In this document: positions 10,332 to 24,183 of the stretch, piece by piece
Layout: every line of letters starts with the position of its first letter
Numbering within the stretch: position 1 is the first letter of the stretch
NCBI GenBank assembly: GCA_020881915.1
Contig: JAJFPB010000006.1
Span: 3,596,001-3,660,000, forward strand
DNA length: 64,000 nt
DNA from: Paramyrothecium sp. XJ0827
Lineage: Eukaryota > Ascomycota > Sordariomycetes > Hypocreales > Stachybotryaceae
Direction: 5' to 3'
Translations under genes and position numbers: made by a program
Notes under the pieces: generated by a model
Told to the model about the DNA's origin: nothing
Database searches by the model: none
Seen by the model: only the letters and a program-made list of their open reading frames with translations

Positions 10332-13300
10332 ATGCTCGAAGGCCTCGTCGCCGGGTTGCTTAACCGCTTCCTCGGCATGTACGTCAAGAACTTCGACCCC
10401 ACCCAGCTCAAGGTCGGCATCTGGTCTGGCGATGTCAAGCTGCGCAACCTCGAGCTGCGCCGCGAGGCCCTCGACCAGCTCAAGCTCCCCATCAACGTCA
10501 TGGAGGGCCACCTCGGCGAGCTGACCCTCGTCATCCCTTGGTCCAACCTGCGCGGCGCCCCCGTCAAGGTCTTCATCGAGGACGTCTTCCTGCTCGCCAG
10601 TCCCAAGGAGGAGGCCGAGTACGACGCCGACGAGGAGGACCGCCGCAAGCAGCGCCTCAAGATGGAGAAGCTCGACAGCGCCGAGCTGCTCAAGGAGCGC
10701 AGCCAGGAGGGCCTCAGCCAAGAGGAGCAGCAGAAGAGCCAGAGCTTCACCCAGAGCCTCGTCACCAAGATTGTCGACAACCTACAAGTCACCATCAAGA
10801 ACATCCACGTCCGCTACGAGGACTCCATATCCGCCCCCGGCCACCCCTTCGCCCTCGGCGTAACACTCGACGAGTTCAGTGCCGTCAGCACCGATGGAGG
10901 CTGGAAGCCCACATTCATCCAGAACTCAAACACAACCACCCACAAGCTCGCCAAACTAGGCGCCTTGGCTGTGTACTGGAATACAGATACCGAGCTGCTC
11001 GGTTCCGGCCGCGAGGCTGCCAGTCCCTCCCAGGAGATGCCGCATGAAGACCTCGTCAGCAGGCTGCGATCCATGCTGAGCAGCGCTCAAGAATCCTCCG
11101 ACACCAACCATCAATACATCCTAAAACCTGTCAACGGCCAAGCCAAGATTGAGCTTGACAAATCGGGCAACATCAAAACCCCCAAATTCAAAGTCAACTT
11201 GCTTTTCGAGGAGATTGGCGTTGTACTAGACGATGACCAGTATCGTGATGGCCTGATGATGGTCGACCTTTTCCATTATTTCATCCGCCACCAAGAGTAC
11301 AAGAGACTTCAACCAAAGGGCGTCCGCCCCAAGGAAGACCCCCGAGCTTGGCTGCTCTTTGCAGGCAATGCTGTCCTGAGCAAAATTCACGAGAAGAACC
11401 GAAAGTGGTCATGGGACTACTTCCGCGAACGTCGCGATGACCGCATCCGTTACATAGAGCTTTTCAAGAAGAAGAAACAGCAGCAGCAACTATCGTCAGA
11501 AGAAGGCGACGACCTCAACAAATTGGAGTGGAAGCTCGACTACGAAGACCTGCGCTTCTGGCGATCCCTGGCACGAAACCAGCTTCGAAAGGAGAACGCG
11601 ACGGCTCTCAAGAACAAGCCTGCCCAACAACCACAGCAGCAGGGCTGGGTCTCCTGGATGCTGGGCTCAAAACCTAAGGAGACGGTTGAGCATCATGGGG
11701 AGAATACTCAGATGACCGAGGAGCAGCGCAAGGAGCTGTACGATGCCATTGACTGGAATGAGAAGACTGCGCTTGCCGAGGCAGTTGACATCCCCAGGGA
11801 AGCCGTCAAGTTATGCCTCGAGACATCCCTGAGCACCGGTAGCTTCACTCTCAAGAAGAGCCTCAACGGAGAATTGAACGACCTCCTGAGTCTACATTTC
11901 GACCTTTTCAAGGCCAAGGCACTGCAGAGGAAGGATTCTATCCTCGCTAACGTTAGCCTGGGTGGTCTGCGTGTCAATGACGGTACAACGCCCAATACCC
12001 TTTTCCCGGAGATTGTTCGCGTCAAGGATGCCCCGGATTCCAAGAAGCAGAAGCGCTTGTCCCTGGCTGAGCTGGAGGATGTCGAGGACGAGCCATTTTT
12101 CCAGTTCGAAGTGGAGCAGAATCCCATTGAGCGCGAAGGTGACATTGCCGTTGTGGGCAAAATGCGGCCACTGGAAGTGGTCTGGAACCCCAACTGCATC
12201 GTTGGCATCGTCGATTTCTTCCGTCCGCCCGAGAGGCATATGGAGTCCATTACCGCCTTGATGGAGAGCGCCGGTGCCACGGTGGAGGGCATCCGAGAAC
12301 AAACTCGTGCTGGTTTGGAATTTGCTCTGGAGGAGCACAAGACCATTAATGCGGACCTCGACCTGCAAGCGCCTCTTATCATCATCCCCTACAGCGTGAC
12401 GACGAAGGATACCACGTGCATCATTGTGGATGCCGGTCAAATCCAGGTAAACAGCCAACTGGTTGACCAAGATAAGATCAAAGAAATTCAGGCAAAGTCC
12501 CGGCAAATATACAATGACGAGGACTATAAGCGACTAGAGTCGGTCATGTACGACAAGTTCATTGTCAAACTTACCTCAACCCAGGTCCTGATCGGCCCTT
12601 CGATAGCGGAGACGAAATCTCAACTTGTCAAAAAGGACGAAGGGTCATTGTTCCACGTGGTTGAGCAGATCAATGTTGATTTCGTGGTAGAGACGTCGAT
12701 TATGCCCAAGGCCCCCAATCTGACAAAGTTCAAAGTGTCTGGGCATATGCCAATGCTCCATGCTACCGTCTCGGACAGCAAGTACAAGAACCTGATGAAG
12801 ATTATTGATGTTGCTATACCCAAATTCGGAAACCAGCCCCTGCCCACCCCAGCAGCGCAAGGCGAGAAGCAGCAGGAAGTGTCTCGACCTCGCCTCACCA
12901 GTAGTGTATCCGAGAGATCGCGTCGTAAGTCAGGGCGGGAAAGACGACAATCCAACGCGTTCCAATTTATGCAGCCATCAACCGCCGTGGTGCTCGACGA
13001 CATTGACGAAGATGATGATGCGTTCGAGGATGCAACGGACGGAACTGATACACAGCAGCTCAAGGTCCAGCAACGCAGCTTCCAGTTCACGTTCAAGGTG
13101 GATACACTGAAAGGATCACTGTATAGAAGCGACCCAGATGGCAAGAAGCCAGATACTCTTCTGGTTGAGCTAGTCGCCGAGCGCTTTGACCTGTTGTTCT
13201 ACACAAGAACTTACGACATGTCAGCAGAAGTGTCACTTGGCTCCGTGACGGTTGATGATTTTGTCGACAATCCTCCCGCGGAGTTCAAGTCGATAGTCTC

Positions 13301-16300
13301 TTCCGGTGATACCGAGGATCTCCAGGCCGGCCGAAGCCTTGTACACGTCAAGTTTGTAAAGGTTAACCGGCTGTCGCCTGAGTTCATGCCTGTGTATGAG
13401 GGCGTTGAGACGAATGTCACAACTACAATCTCTACTATCAACCTGATTGTAACCAGAAAAACACTTTTGACCCTCCTGGATTTCATACTTGTTACCTTTA
13501 CAGGTGGAAATAACGAGGCGCAGAATAACCAGAAAGCAATCACGGAGAGTGATTCGGAAGAAGTCGCCGGTGAAGATGTGGATCCGGAATCGCCGGCGCA
13601 GCAGAACGCAAATGCTGGTTCCATTCGCGTCAAAGTCGATCTTAAAAGTATTCGCCTTATTCTGAACAACGATGGTATCCGGCTGGCCACCCTGTCCTTC
13701 AACCACGCTGACGTTGGAATCTTCCTCCGTGGCAAGACCATGCGGGTGTCTGCTAAGCTAGGCGACTTATCCCTGGTTGACGACGTAAATCAGGGTGTGT
13801 CGGAGGAATCGAACCTGCGGAGATTAGTAACAATTCAAGGGGATGACCTTGCCGACTTCCGCTACGAGACTTTTGATTCGAGCAACCCGAAGGGCTATCC
13901 AGGTTACGACAGCTCTATTTACCTGCGCGCCGGTTCTGTCACGTTGAACTTTGTCGAGGAGCCATTCCGGAAGATCATCGACTTCGTCGTCAAGTTTGGA
14001 AAGATGCAAGCACTATACAATGCCGCGCGGGCAGCTGCCGCGAATCAGGCCAACCAGATACAACAGAGCCCGAGTCGATTCAAGTTCGATGTTGTGGTCA
14101 GCACTCCCATCGTGGTATTCCCGCGTTTGGTGGTCCCTGGGCGACCGGAGCGTGACTTTGTGACCGCGTATCTTGGTGAGCTGTATGCTCAGAACAAGTT
14201 TGCTCCCCTAGATGACAGCGAGGATGCAGAAATCGCGACAAAGATTTCCGCTGGAATCAGGAACATTCGACTCACGTCCAACTTCCACTATGCTGATGAC
14301 AAGCCGGAAGAGCTGGAGATGATTGACCACGTGGACCTCGGTGTCAATGTTACTTACGCCGAGCACAAGAAGGGCATTCAACGCCCGGACACCGAGATCG
14401 AAGCATCCATGTCCGACATCAAACTCCGGCTAACCCAATACCAGCTGAAGTTCTTGATGGAGATTTCCAAGTCTGTTCCGGCAGCCTTCGCTGGCGAAGG
14501 CGCTAACGAGGAAGAAGCCGCCAAGGCTGTGGATGAAGACACACTGCAACGCGCGCGATCTCTGCCGGCGAACGACTCCAATGGAGATGACCATCTTGTT
14601 GACTTGGGCCCTGAACTTGGATCTGTCGATGACATGTGGACTAAGCTCGATGTACTCTTCCAAATCAACACCATTGGATTGGAGCTCATCATGGCCCAGG
14701 AGGATGAGCCAGTTGGTGACATTGCGGCATGTAGTCTGTCGAAGTTTTCACTTGACGACACAAAGGTCAAGTTCCGCATGCTCTCGGATGGGTCTTTGGA
14801 AGCAGAGCTTCTCATTCAGTCTTTCACGATCAATGATAGCCGACCGCGAGACACCAACAAATTCCGCCGCATCATGACCTCTTCCAACAAGGAGGCGCAG
14901 CAGCTGATGGCCAGTGTGACCATGTCGGGTGGCAGGGAGCGCAACCTCATCGCAATGGCCACCATTGACAGCCCTCGCGTCATCTTTGCGCTGGATTATC
15001 TCTTCGCCATCCAGAAGTTTGCTGTAGAGGGACTCACTGTTGACGAGTCTAGCCCTATGGATGACGAGAGCATCATGGAGACCCCTGACGAATCGGATGC
15101 CGACTCAATGCAAGTATCCTTCACAAAGGCAAGATCCCAGCGGACGCAGACACAGCTGTCTCAGTACGAGAGCGATGACGAGGAATCTGTGCCCAACAAG
15201 GAGCAGACGCAGCCATCCATGAACATTGCCTTTAGAGTCAACCTGGTAGATGCGCAAGTCATCCTCATTGCAAATCCTCTCAGCTCGAGCTCGGAAGCGA
15301 TTGTGCTAGGTATTCGGCAGGTGTTGCTCTCACAGCAGCATGCCCTCACCTTCCAAATTTCTGAAATTGGCATGTTCTTGTGTCGGATGGATAAGTTTGA
15401 GACGTCGAGGCTGCGCATCATTGACGACTTTTCGGTTCAGCTAAGCATGGATAGCTCGCAGCCGACGCTGACCAATATCCACGTCGAAGTTGAGCCTCTG
15501 ATTCTTCGATTGTCTCTACGTGATATTCTGCTTGCTCTTCAGATCATCAGCAAAGCTGGAGAACTTTCGGGTAACGAGCCACAAGCGCAGAAGGAGTCAG
15601 CTGCGGAACAGAAAGCCAAACAACTGCGCAACGCAGGTATGAAGCAGCGGTCTGCCAGCGGCCGACATGGGTCAACCACTATTGGACGATCAAAAGGTCC
15701 TAAGACAGTGGCAACCACCCACCACAAAGACCAACCACAGCACTCAAGTAACACTCCTTCAAGGCGTGAAGAGCTCTCTGCAACTGTGCAAGGCGTGCGT
15801 GTTGTTCTAATTGGTGACTTGCACGAACTGCCGATTCTGGATCTTGGTGTTAAGGAGTTTAGTGCTACGGCACAGAACTGGTCCTCAGCATTGAAGGCAG
15901 AGGTGGCCTTGGACCTCTACATTAACATCTATAACTTTTCCAAGTCTAGCTGGGAGCCATTGCTCGAGCCATGGCAGGTTGGCTTTGGCGTTGCCAAGCA
16001 GCCCACGACAGGATTGGTCTCGGTTGATGTCATCTCAAAGAAGACATTCGACGTGACCATTACAACTGCGACAATCGCATTAGCCTCTAAGTCTTTTGAC
16101 TTCCTCACCACTGAGCAGGACGTTCTGGACAAGCCGCGTGGTGTTGAAGCGCCTTACCGCATCAGGAACTACACCGGGTTCGACGTTGTGGTTCATTCCA
16201 AGAGCGCGACGAGTGAGGAGCCGATTACCGTCCGCCTCGAAGACGGCAACGATGCACCTTGGAGCTTTGAGCACTGGGAGAAGATGCGAGAGAACCTCCT

Positions 16301-19300
16301 CACAGAGTCAAATCAGAACAATGTCGCCATCCAGCTTGAAGGCAGCGGCTTCGACCCTGTTAAGAATGTGAGACTGAACCGCGAGGGCGAATTCTTGTAC
16401 AGCCTGCGACCCAAGACCGACAACGTGACGCACAGGCTTTGCGTCGAGGTTAGCCTTGGTGCCGACAATGTCAAATATGTCACACTGCGATCTCCACTCC
16501 TCCTTGAGAACGCCACTCAAATCCCCGTCGAGCTTGGAGTATATGATGCCCAAGATGGACACCTGCTGAAAATCGAAAAGATTGCACCGGGCGAGTCACG
16601 CCCCGCCCCTGTCGGCGCTGTGTACGAGAAGCGCGTCCTGGTGCGACCCGATGGCGGATTCGGCTACCAGTGGAGCGACCAACAGCTTTGGTGGAAGGAC
16701 CTGCTGAGGCAGCCTACGAAGCAGGTTGTCTGCAAGGGCGAGAACGGAGACCCTTTCTACTTCCAGGTAAATGCTCGCTTTGACAGGGCAAACCCGATGA
16801 CAAAGTAAGTTCTCTTCACCTGCTTCTTATTGAAAAACCACACTAACCTGGAATTAGGACCTACCCATTCATGAAGATCAAGCTGTCGGCCCCTGTCACG
16901 CTGGAGAACTTGCTGCCGTACGACTTCAAGTATCGCATTTACGACAAGAACACCAAGAAGGACTGGTCGAATTTCCTACGCAAGGGTGGCGTCAGCCCCG
17001 TACATGTGGTTGAGCTGTCACATCTACTCCTGCTCAGCATTGACATGCAGGATACTGTCTTCAACGCAAGCGACTTCTCCATTATCAACCCTGGCGTGTC
17101 TGAGGACTTCCGCAGGGAGCATCGACTTGTAATCAAGGATAGTCAGGGACTCCCATTGCATTTGAACCTGCACTACTTCCGAATTCCTGATAGTGGTGGC
17201 GCATTCAAGGTGACTGTTTACAGCCCTTACGTCGTACTGAATAAGACGGGCCTGGATTTGACGGTACGGGCCAAGACCTTCCTGCAGCCTGCGCGTGCAG
17301 CTGCTGGACAATCGCCGCTCATTGACACCTCGGATCAATCTCGTCCCAAGGCCTTGCCTTTTATGTTCTCGTATGGCAACAGTGACAACCGAAACAGAGC
17401 GCTGCTCAAGGTGGATGAATCCGAGTGGAGTAAGCCACAGAGTTTCGACGCTATTGGCAGCACCTCAGAGGTCGTGCTCAACTCAACTTCCAGAAACAAG
17501 GAGATTCACGTCGGTATCACGGTCAAGTCTGGAGAGGGCAAGTACAAGATGACCAAGGTCGTGACTCTTGCGCCGCGCTTTGTGATCGAAAACAAGTTGG
17601 GCGAAGAGATTCTCATTCGTGAGTCCACAGCTTCTGGCTTCTTGACACTGAAGCAAGGAGCGCTGCAGCCTCTGCACTTTATGCAGAAATCGGCCGTCAA
17701 GCAGCTTTGCTTATGCTACTCTGGTGTCAACAACCAATGGACCTCGCCCTTCAACATTGCCGATGTTGGAACTACACATGTCAAGATCGCCAAAGCCGGC
17801 CAGCGCCAACGCCTAGTGAGGGTGGAGATTTTGTTGGAGGACTCTACCATCTTCCTTAACTTGAGCATGGAGACCAAGAACTGGCCATACTCAATGCGCA
17901 ACGAAAGTGACACAGAGTTCACCTTCTACCAGGCAAACCCGAACGTGGACGAGGATGGTGTTGAGGACCGAAGTGGGTGGCGCCCTGTTCGGTATCGACT
18001 TCCGCCACGCAGCATCATGCCGTATGCCTGGGACTTCCCAGCCGCCAAATTCCGCGAGATTGTCATCTCTGCGAATGGCAAGGAGAGACATGTCAAGCTG
18101 GCGGAGATTGGCAACCAAATCCCCATGAAATGCTTGAATGCAGATGGCCAGCAGAGAATCATTGACATTAACGTGGCTGCCGATGGGCCTACGCAAACCC
18201 TGATCCTGAGCAACTTCCGCCAAAGCAAGAGTAAATACAAGCAGAAGGCATTGTCGCGTACAAGCACCGGCCTCGAAGCGTTTGAAGTCAAGGACCAGGA
18301 CACTGGTGCTACCTTCGTGGCTCAACTCAAGTTGTCTGGTATCGGTATATCACTGGTCAACGCGCAATTGAAGGAGCTGGCGTACATTACTTTCAGGGAC
18401 GTCCAGTTCCGATACAGCGACTCACCGCTGATTCAGACCATGTCCCTCGCCGTCAAATGGATGCAGATTGACAACCAATTATACGGAGGCATCTTCCCCA
18501 TGATCTTGTATCCCAGTGTTGTGCCGAAGAAGGCCCAGGAAGTCGACGCACATCCCTCACTACATTTCATGGTGAGCCGGGTCAAGGATGATTCCTACGG
18601 TGTGCTGTACATCAAGTACGCAACGATTCTGTTGCAGCAGATGACTGTGGAGTTGGACGAGGACTTTGTCTTTGCTCTTCTCGACTTTACAAATGTTCCG
18701 GGCGCCAGCTGGACCATGGTGGATGAAAACGGCAAGCTCTGCGACGAGGAAATGGACATCCCAGAGCCTGGACAACAACAGACGGGACAGGACATCTACT
18801 TTGAGGTTCTGAATATCCAGCCGATGCAGATCGACTTGAGTTTTATGAGAACGGAGCGAGTCAACGCAGACGAGAAGGACAAATCATCCTCGAAGAACCC
18901 AATCATGTTCTTCTTGAATGTTATGACGATGGCGCTTGGAAACGTCAACGACGCGCCCATCCGTTTCAACGCGCTCATTCTTGACAACGTGCGTGTCTCA
19001 ACGCAGGTTCTTGTTCAGAACATTTCGAATCACTACAGCCAGGAGGTCATGTATCAAATCCACAAGATCCTGGGATCTGCGGACTTCCTCGGAAACCCTG
19101 TTGGACTCTTCAACAACATTTCGTCTGGTGTGACGGATATCTTCTACGAGCCGTACCAGGGACTTATCCTGTCGGATAAGCCAGAAGAGTTCGGACTTGG
19201 TATCGCAAAGGGTGCGGCATCATTTGCCAAGAAGACGGTGTTTGGCTTCAGTGACAGTTTCTCCAAGTTCACGGGCAGTCTCAGCAAGGGTCTTGCTGCG

Positions 19301-20017
19301 GCATCACTGGACAAGCAGTTCCAAGACCGACGACGCATTTCCCGAGCGAGGAACAGGCCCAAGCACGCCCTCTATGGAGTCACAGCGGGAGCCAACAGCC
19401 TGTTTACGAGTGTAGCATCCGGCGTCAGTGGGCTGGCTAGCAAGCCTTTGGAGGGTGCTGAACAAGAGGGTGCTCTCGGGTTTTTCAAGGGTGTCGGAAA
19501 GGGTGTGCTGGGCTTGGCGACGAAGCCAGCCGTCGGAGTGCTTGACATGGCAAGCAACGTGAGCGAGGGCATCCGCAATACCACAACGGTGTTTGACGGC
19601 TCGGAACTCGACCGAGCGCGCTTCCCACGTTTCATTCCCAATGACGGCATCGTGCGGCCCTACAACCCGCGGGAGGCCATGGGACAGTACTGGCTTAAGC
19701 AGGTCGACAACGGCCGTTACTTTGACGAGCAGTACATTGGACACCTGGAGCTGCCCAAGGAAGACATGGTGGTCATGGTGACGTTTGCGCGAATCCTGCT
19801 GATCCGGTCAAAGCGCCTCACGAGCGAATGGGATGTACCGCTGAAGGACGTGCAGACGATTGCCAAGGAGCGGACTGGCGTGAGCTTGACGCTCAGGGGA
19901 GGTGCCAATGGACCATTCATCCCCGTGGGTGGCGGCAGCGAGAGAGGCTTCCTGTACCAGATGGTCGGGGTAGCAGTGGAAGAATTCAACAGGAGATTTA
20001 GAGGAGGCGAACAATGA
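10332..20017 (+). CDS. vps13: VPS13 bridge-like lipid transfer protein
   Basis: Exons are 10332-16804 and 16858-20017, joined across a 53-nt GT-AG intron with a CTAAC branch site, giving 3,210 residues, the usual size for fungal Vps13. The N-terminal chorein domain is clear (MLEGLVAGLLNRFLGMYVKN, then NLELRREALDQL). An extended chorein region to about 400 and a long run of beta-rich groove segments follow. The adaptor-binding (VAB/SHR-BD) region straddles the intron at about 2000-2600, ahead of the conserved C-terminal part (GLGIAKGAASFAKKTVFGFS, then repeated VSGL/GVLGLATKP helices) and a PH-like end. Vps13 transfers phospholipid between membranes at contact sites of ER, mitochondria, vacuole, endosome and the sporulation membrane. 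Extra flexible inserts rich in Ser/Arg occur at about 850-890 and 1770-1810. No lesion occurs in 9.6 kb of coding sequence. Confidence 0.96.
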
Positions 20018-20337
20018 GCGTCGAGGGGTAATGGAATAGGCTTGAATGATGATGAGGGCATATGAAGAGGACTCAAGGTTCATGCATTACACACGACTGG
20101 GAGGGATTCTCATGGTATGTTACGAAAAGACTGTTATTAGTTTCTTGTTATTGTCCATTGGCATTCAGCGAGTATCTCTTAGATTAATGAGAAAGCATGA
20201 TTTGCATCGTTCAACAGCTTCGTAATTGTCTGCGTGCAGTGTTGGTCTCGAGCAAGGTTGTCGCTTCTATTACACTAATGCGTCAACCATTCAATGTTGG
20301 GCGAAGACCTGTCGATGCCAAGCAAAAAGCCTGGTCG
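20018..20337. other. Convergent intergenic region
   Basis: This lies between the stop codons of VPS13 on plus and the GMC oxidoreductase on minus. It presumably holds both 3' ends; no gene or repeat was seen. Confidence 0.6.
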
Positions 20338-22194
20338 CTACTTTGACGCAGCATCGATGATTTTCTGCGCTGCTATTTCGGCGATGCCGTAGACAGCAGT
20401 CTGAATATGGCCTGACATCTGGATGGGTATGATGCTGGCATCCACCACGCGGAGGTTCGACGTGCCATGCACAATCAGATTTCGGTCCACGACGCCTCCG
20501 TCCTTTTTGGGTAACATGGCGCACGTTCCCACGGGATGGTAGAAGCTGTTGACTGTGGCGACGGCGAAGTCACGGAACTGGGCATCGGTCTGCACGGCGG
20601 GGCCGGGCTCCGTCTCGACGTCCCACGCCGAGCGCAGGGGCTCTGTGTTGGCGACCTTGCGGGCGAACTTGGCGCCCTCGACGACGGCGCGGATGTCGTG
20701 CTCGTTGGCGAAGTAGCCGAGGTCGATAACGGGCTTGCCGCCGGGGCTGGCAGGGTCGATGTGCACGCTCCCGCGGCCCATGGGGTGCATGACGGACGAG
20801 AAGATGGTGATGAAGTTGCCGCCGGGGTAGCCCGCGGCGCCGACGTAGTTGGCCTCGAGGATAAGCTCGAGCTGAGGGATGGAAGGGTCGCTGAGGTATT
20901 CGAGTTTCTTCCTGTCCACGGGCGTTTTCACAACGGCCTTGGCGAGGCTGGTGAGCTTCCTCTGGATCCCTTTGCCAAGCTGGCCCCAGTTCAGAAAGGC
21001 GTAGGCGCTGGTGGTCATGTCGTACCACGAGACCTCGTTGCGTAGCCAGCGGGCCATCTCCTCCCTCGCAAAGGCGCCCCCGCTATCGTAGATGAGAGCG
21101 TCGAAGGACTCGTAGCCGGGCTTGAGGCGGTACGTGTTGGACACGCGGATGTGGTCCTGGTAGTTCTCGCCGACGCCGGGGAGGTCCAGCAGCTGCCCGA
21201 TCCGGGCCCTCTCGAGGACGGCGGCCTGGCCGATGCCCGACAGCTCGAGGAGGCCGGGGCTCTGGACGGAGCCTGCGGAGAGGATGACCTCGCTGCGCGC
21301 CTTGATCGTGACGCCGCTTGTGAGGGCGACTCCGGTGGCACGGAGCGGCTTGCTCCTGGAGAAGAGGACCTTGGCCACTTGGCTGTCCGTCTTGACGGTG
21401 AGGTTGCGGCGTCGCTGGCGGAGGTAGCTGTTTGCGCTGTAGGAGCGGTTCCAATTCGTGGAATCGATGTTGGTGGGCTGGTACATGACGCCGATGGGCT
21501 GGCCGCCCAGCGAACTCCCGTCACTGACGGGGACTCCCAGTTTGCTGACGGTGGGCTGCCACGTCTTCAGAACGTCAGGGACGATGCGGTTGTACGTTGT
21601 CCTGATGGGCCCCGCTCTGCCGTGCACGTCGCCGTCGTCGCCGGTGAAGTTCTCGGACCGGACCATGGCGTCGATCATGGCGTCCCAGCCCCACCCGGAG
21701 CCGGCGCTGGCGCCGGCTCCCAGCTCGGCCCAGGCGTCGTACTCGGCGGCCGCGGCGCGGTCGTAGCACAGGTAGTTCATGGCCGAGGAGCCGCCCAGCA
21801 CGCGGCCGCGGTTGACGGCGACGGCGCGGCCGCCGAGGGCGGGCTGCGCGACCGAGGAGAAGTTCCAGTCGTAGGGGGTCCCGAGCAGGGAGCCGCGCAG
21901 GCCGGGCACGTTGATGCGGAGCTCGTCTGGGGCGGCGGGCCCCGCCTCGAGGAGGAGGATCGTGGCGTGCGGTAGGCCGGTGCTCAGGCGGGCCGCGAGG
22001 GCGGTGCCGGCGGTGCCGCCGCCGACGATGATCTACGGTAGACCTTTAGTTAAATGCGCACGTTCTCAAACAGGTTCCATTGGAACGACATTCTCTTGGC
22101 TGGACGAGCGACTCACGTAATCGTACGCCTCGGGTGCCGAAGCAGCTACGATTCCAGCCACAAGGCCAGCAGCAAACCAGGTAAACCTAACCAT
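20338..22194 (-). CDS. Secreted GMC-family FAD oxidoreductase
   Basis: Exons on minus are 22194-22117 and 22032-20338, with an 84-nt phase-0 intron, giving 590 residues. Exon 1 encodes a signal peptide (MVRFTWFAAGLVAGIVAASA) and the start of the FAD-binding strand. Exon 2 opens with IIVGGGTAGTALAARLS, the dinucleotide-binding motif, followed by LLLEAG. GMC signature 1 is RGRVLGGSSAMNY and signature 2 is GSVQSPGLLELSGIG. The active-site pair is His525 (FYHPVGTCAM) and His568 (SGHIQTAVYG), the two-histidine arrangement of aryl-alcohol and glucose oxidases. It should oxidise an alcohol or sugar outside the cell and pass electrons to oxygen or a quinone; the substrate cannot be read from sequence. 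The start is chosen because only this exon supplies a signal peptide and restores the Rossmann motif. Confidence 0.93.
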
Positions 22195-24183
22195 TGTAGG
22201 AAGTCCTCAGATATTGTCCTTTCTTAAGATCCCAATTGCCTCAGAAACTTATGGGCTACAGGGCAGTTGATCTAGCAATCGTAGAGCGTATGGCCTCTGC
22301 TCCTGCTTTCAAAGGTTGAGGTCAAGGAATGCAGGATTTCCTCTTGTCTCTGACATGCAGTCTTATACCTCCCCTTGTCAATAAACACAGGCACCCATTG
22401 GCTGTTGCTTGAGTCGTCACGTACAGACGTATGGAATTTTAGGCAAAATCGGCTGGTCAGCCCGGATTTAATAGCTCCGGGGATGCATGCCAAGTGTGAC
22501 TGTACGTAGGAGCATGGCCCGGCGACGCATTCGCACAATACGTTCGTCAAAACCATTGAGCTCTCCTTTGTTTGAGGTGATTACCAAGCAGAGGGAGCGC
22601 GCAAGTCTCTTCCAACACTTTTCGAAATTTGGGCATCTAGGACTTGGGGCGTTGGTGAGAGCTGTTCCCCAATTGCTGTCTGCTTTACAGATGCGTGGCG
22701 TACTGATTGCTATGAGAAGGCGATTTGACTAAGCCAACAGTATGCTTTCCCGAGTCCTGCAAGAGTCTCGTCTATATTGCGTCACGTATCTTTTCCTGCA
22801 ACCATTCACTTTACAATTTCAGCTTCGTCGGCGGAGCACCAGCGACGCGCCCGCTACCCTCAGCCGGCTTTGTTGTGGCTATGATTTTCAGGGCACGACC
22901 TTGGCTCAGCGAGTGGCACACCCAATTTGACCTTTTGGAGCGTGTCGGGGAACAAATTGCTAGCTGGTGCGTCGGCGTCGATGTACTGCGTCCTATCGGC
23001 TGACGTGAAGGCGCCGTGGACGGGGACCAGTTTCGCGTTATTAGCATCAACGAACCAGATACGGTACGAGACGCCGATGGTTTGTACTCAATGTTCTCAA
23101 GAGCCTCTTCGTAATGCTTGCGCAGCAATCCGCTTCGAACAATACTCATGCTTGACTGATGCCTGTAAGGTTTGGCTGAATGAATTGCTCATTTGGCTTA
23201 GGTCAGAGTTGTTCTTTCAGACCGCTGGGTAGATGCTTGCCTATGCAATGGCAGGGTGTGAATGAGTAACTTTGGAGCCCTGTTGGTACCATAGATGCAC
23301 TCATCTGTGTTATGTAAGCCTATATTTGCCAAAAAATAATTCCATAGAAAGTTTACTTAGATGCTTTCGGAATTCAAATTGAAGTTCTATACACGTAATA
23401 CCTGAGAGGGTATTTTAAAATCTAACCTACATTCATTCTAAAATCGAACTGTTTATGTGGATCTTTACAGCATAGACTAGAGAGATTTGCTGAGTAGGTA
23501 GCTTATATACTACCCATGGGGGCTGTTCTTGTTATTATCTGGAGTTGGAATATCATTGTAACTCAACTCAAGTCTGACGAACAGAGACGTGCTAGCAAAT
23601 ATATAAATACCATACCATTACTTCAATAAGATTCCATATGGAAAATCGTGAAAGAGCTGCAGTAGGAGAGCTCCGTGTTCGGTTCTATGCAATCATTATT
23701 TATCGACATCAAGCCACTGTGACAACGATTCGTTAACGTACGTTGAATGCGACCTTTTTTCAGATTCCCTTTTTTCAACGAATGGGCTTCCAATCGGCCT
23801 TATTGTGGGGTCGCGGGCGTCGTTTGAGCACGAATATCATGCTTGGGGTGCATCCAGAAATGCAGGATGGTTGCATTGCCCTTTCTTCTCGTCAAGCCTT
23901 GTTAGCAATAATGTAACAGTACTGCAGAGGTGTACGAAAATAGATTGGGCTACCAGCCTGACAAAGTAGAGTCAATTAGCACCTCCTGAATAAAATGTGA
24001 TGCATTTGTCCCATCTTAATTCCTAACATTTCTGCCCGCCATTCGTTCGAATCCCCTGTCTCCTCCCTCATATGCCTAAGAAACAAGACTTTATATGCTT
24101 TGAACGTTCCGAAGACGTTCAAGTATAAGGTTTCGACTCTCGCGTTCAGAATCTTCTCTTTCTAGACCTCAACCATCCTCCAA
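22195..24183. other. Gene-poor AT-rich spacer with one possible relic
   Basis: The left part holds the promoter of the GMC gene. At 23149-22860 on minus there is an ATG-initiated frame followed by a second, protein-like frame offset by one base, which may be a decayed small gene (see findings). From about 23,280 to 24,000 the sequence is strongly AT-rich and has no coding signal. The end is the promoter of the membrane-protein gene at 24184. Confidence 0.5.

Noticed and set aside
21151..21975. 274-codon frame on plus
   Set aside because: It is antisense to the GMC oxidoreductase, which has complete FAD and active-site motifs; the plus frame is Gly/Val/Ala-rich without a domain.
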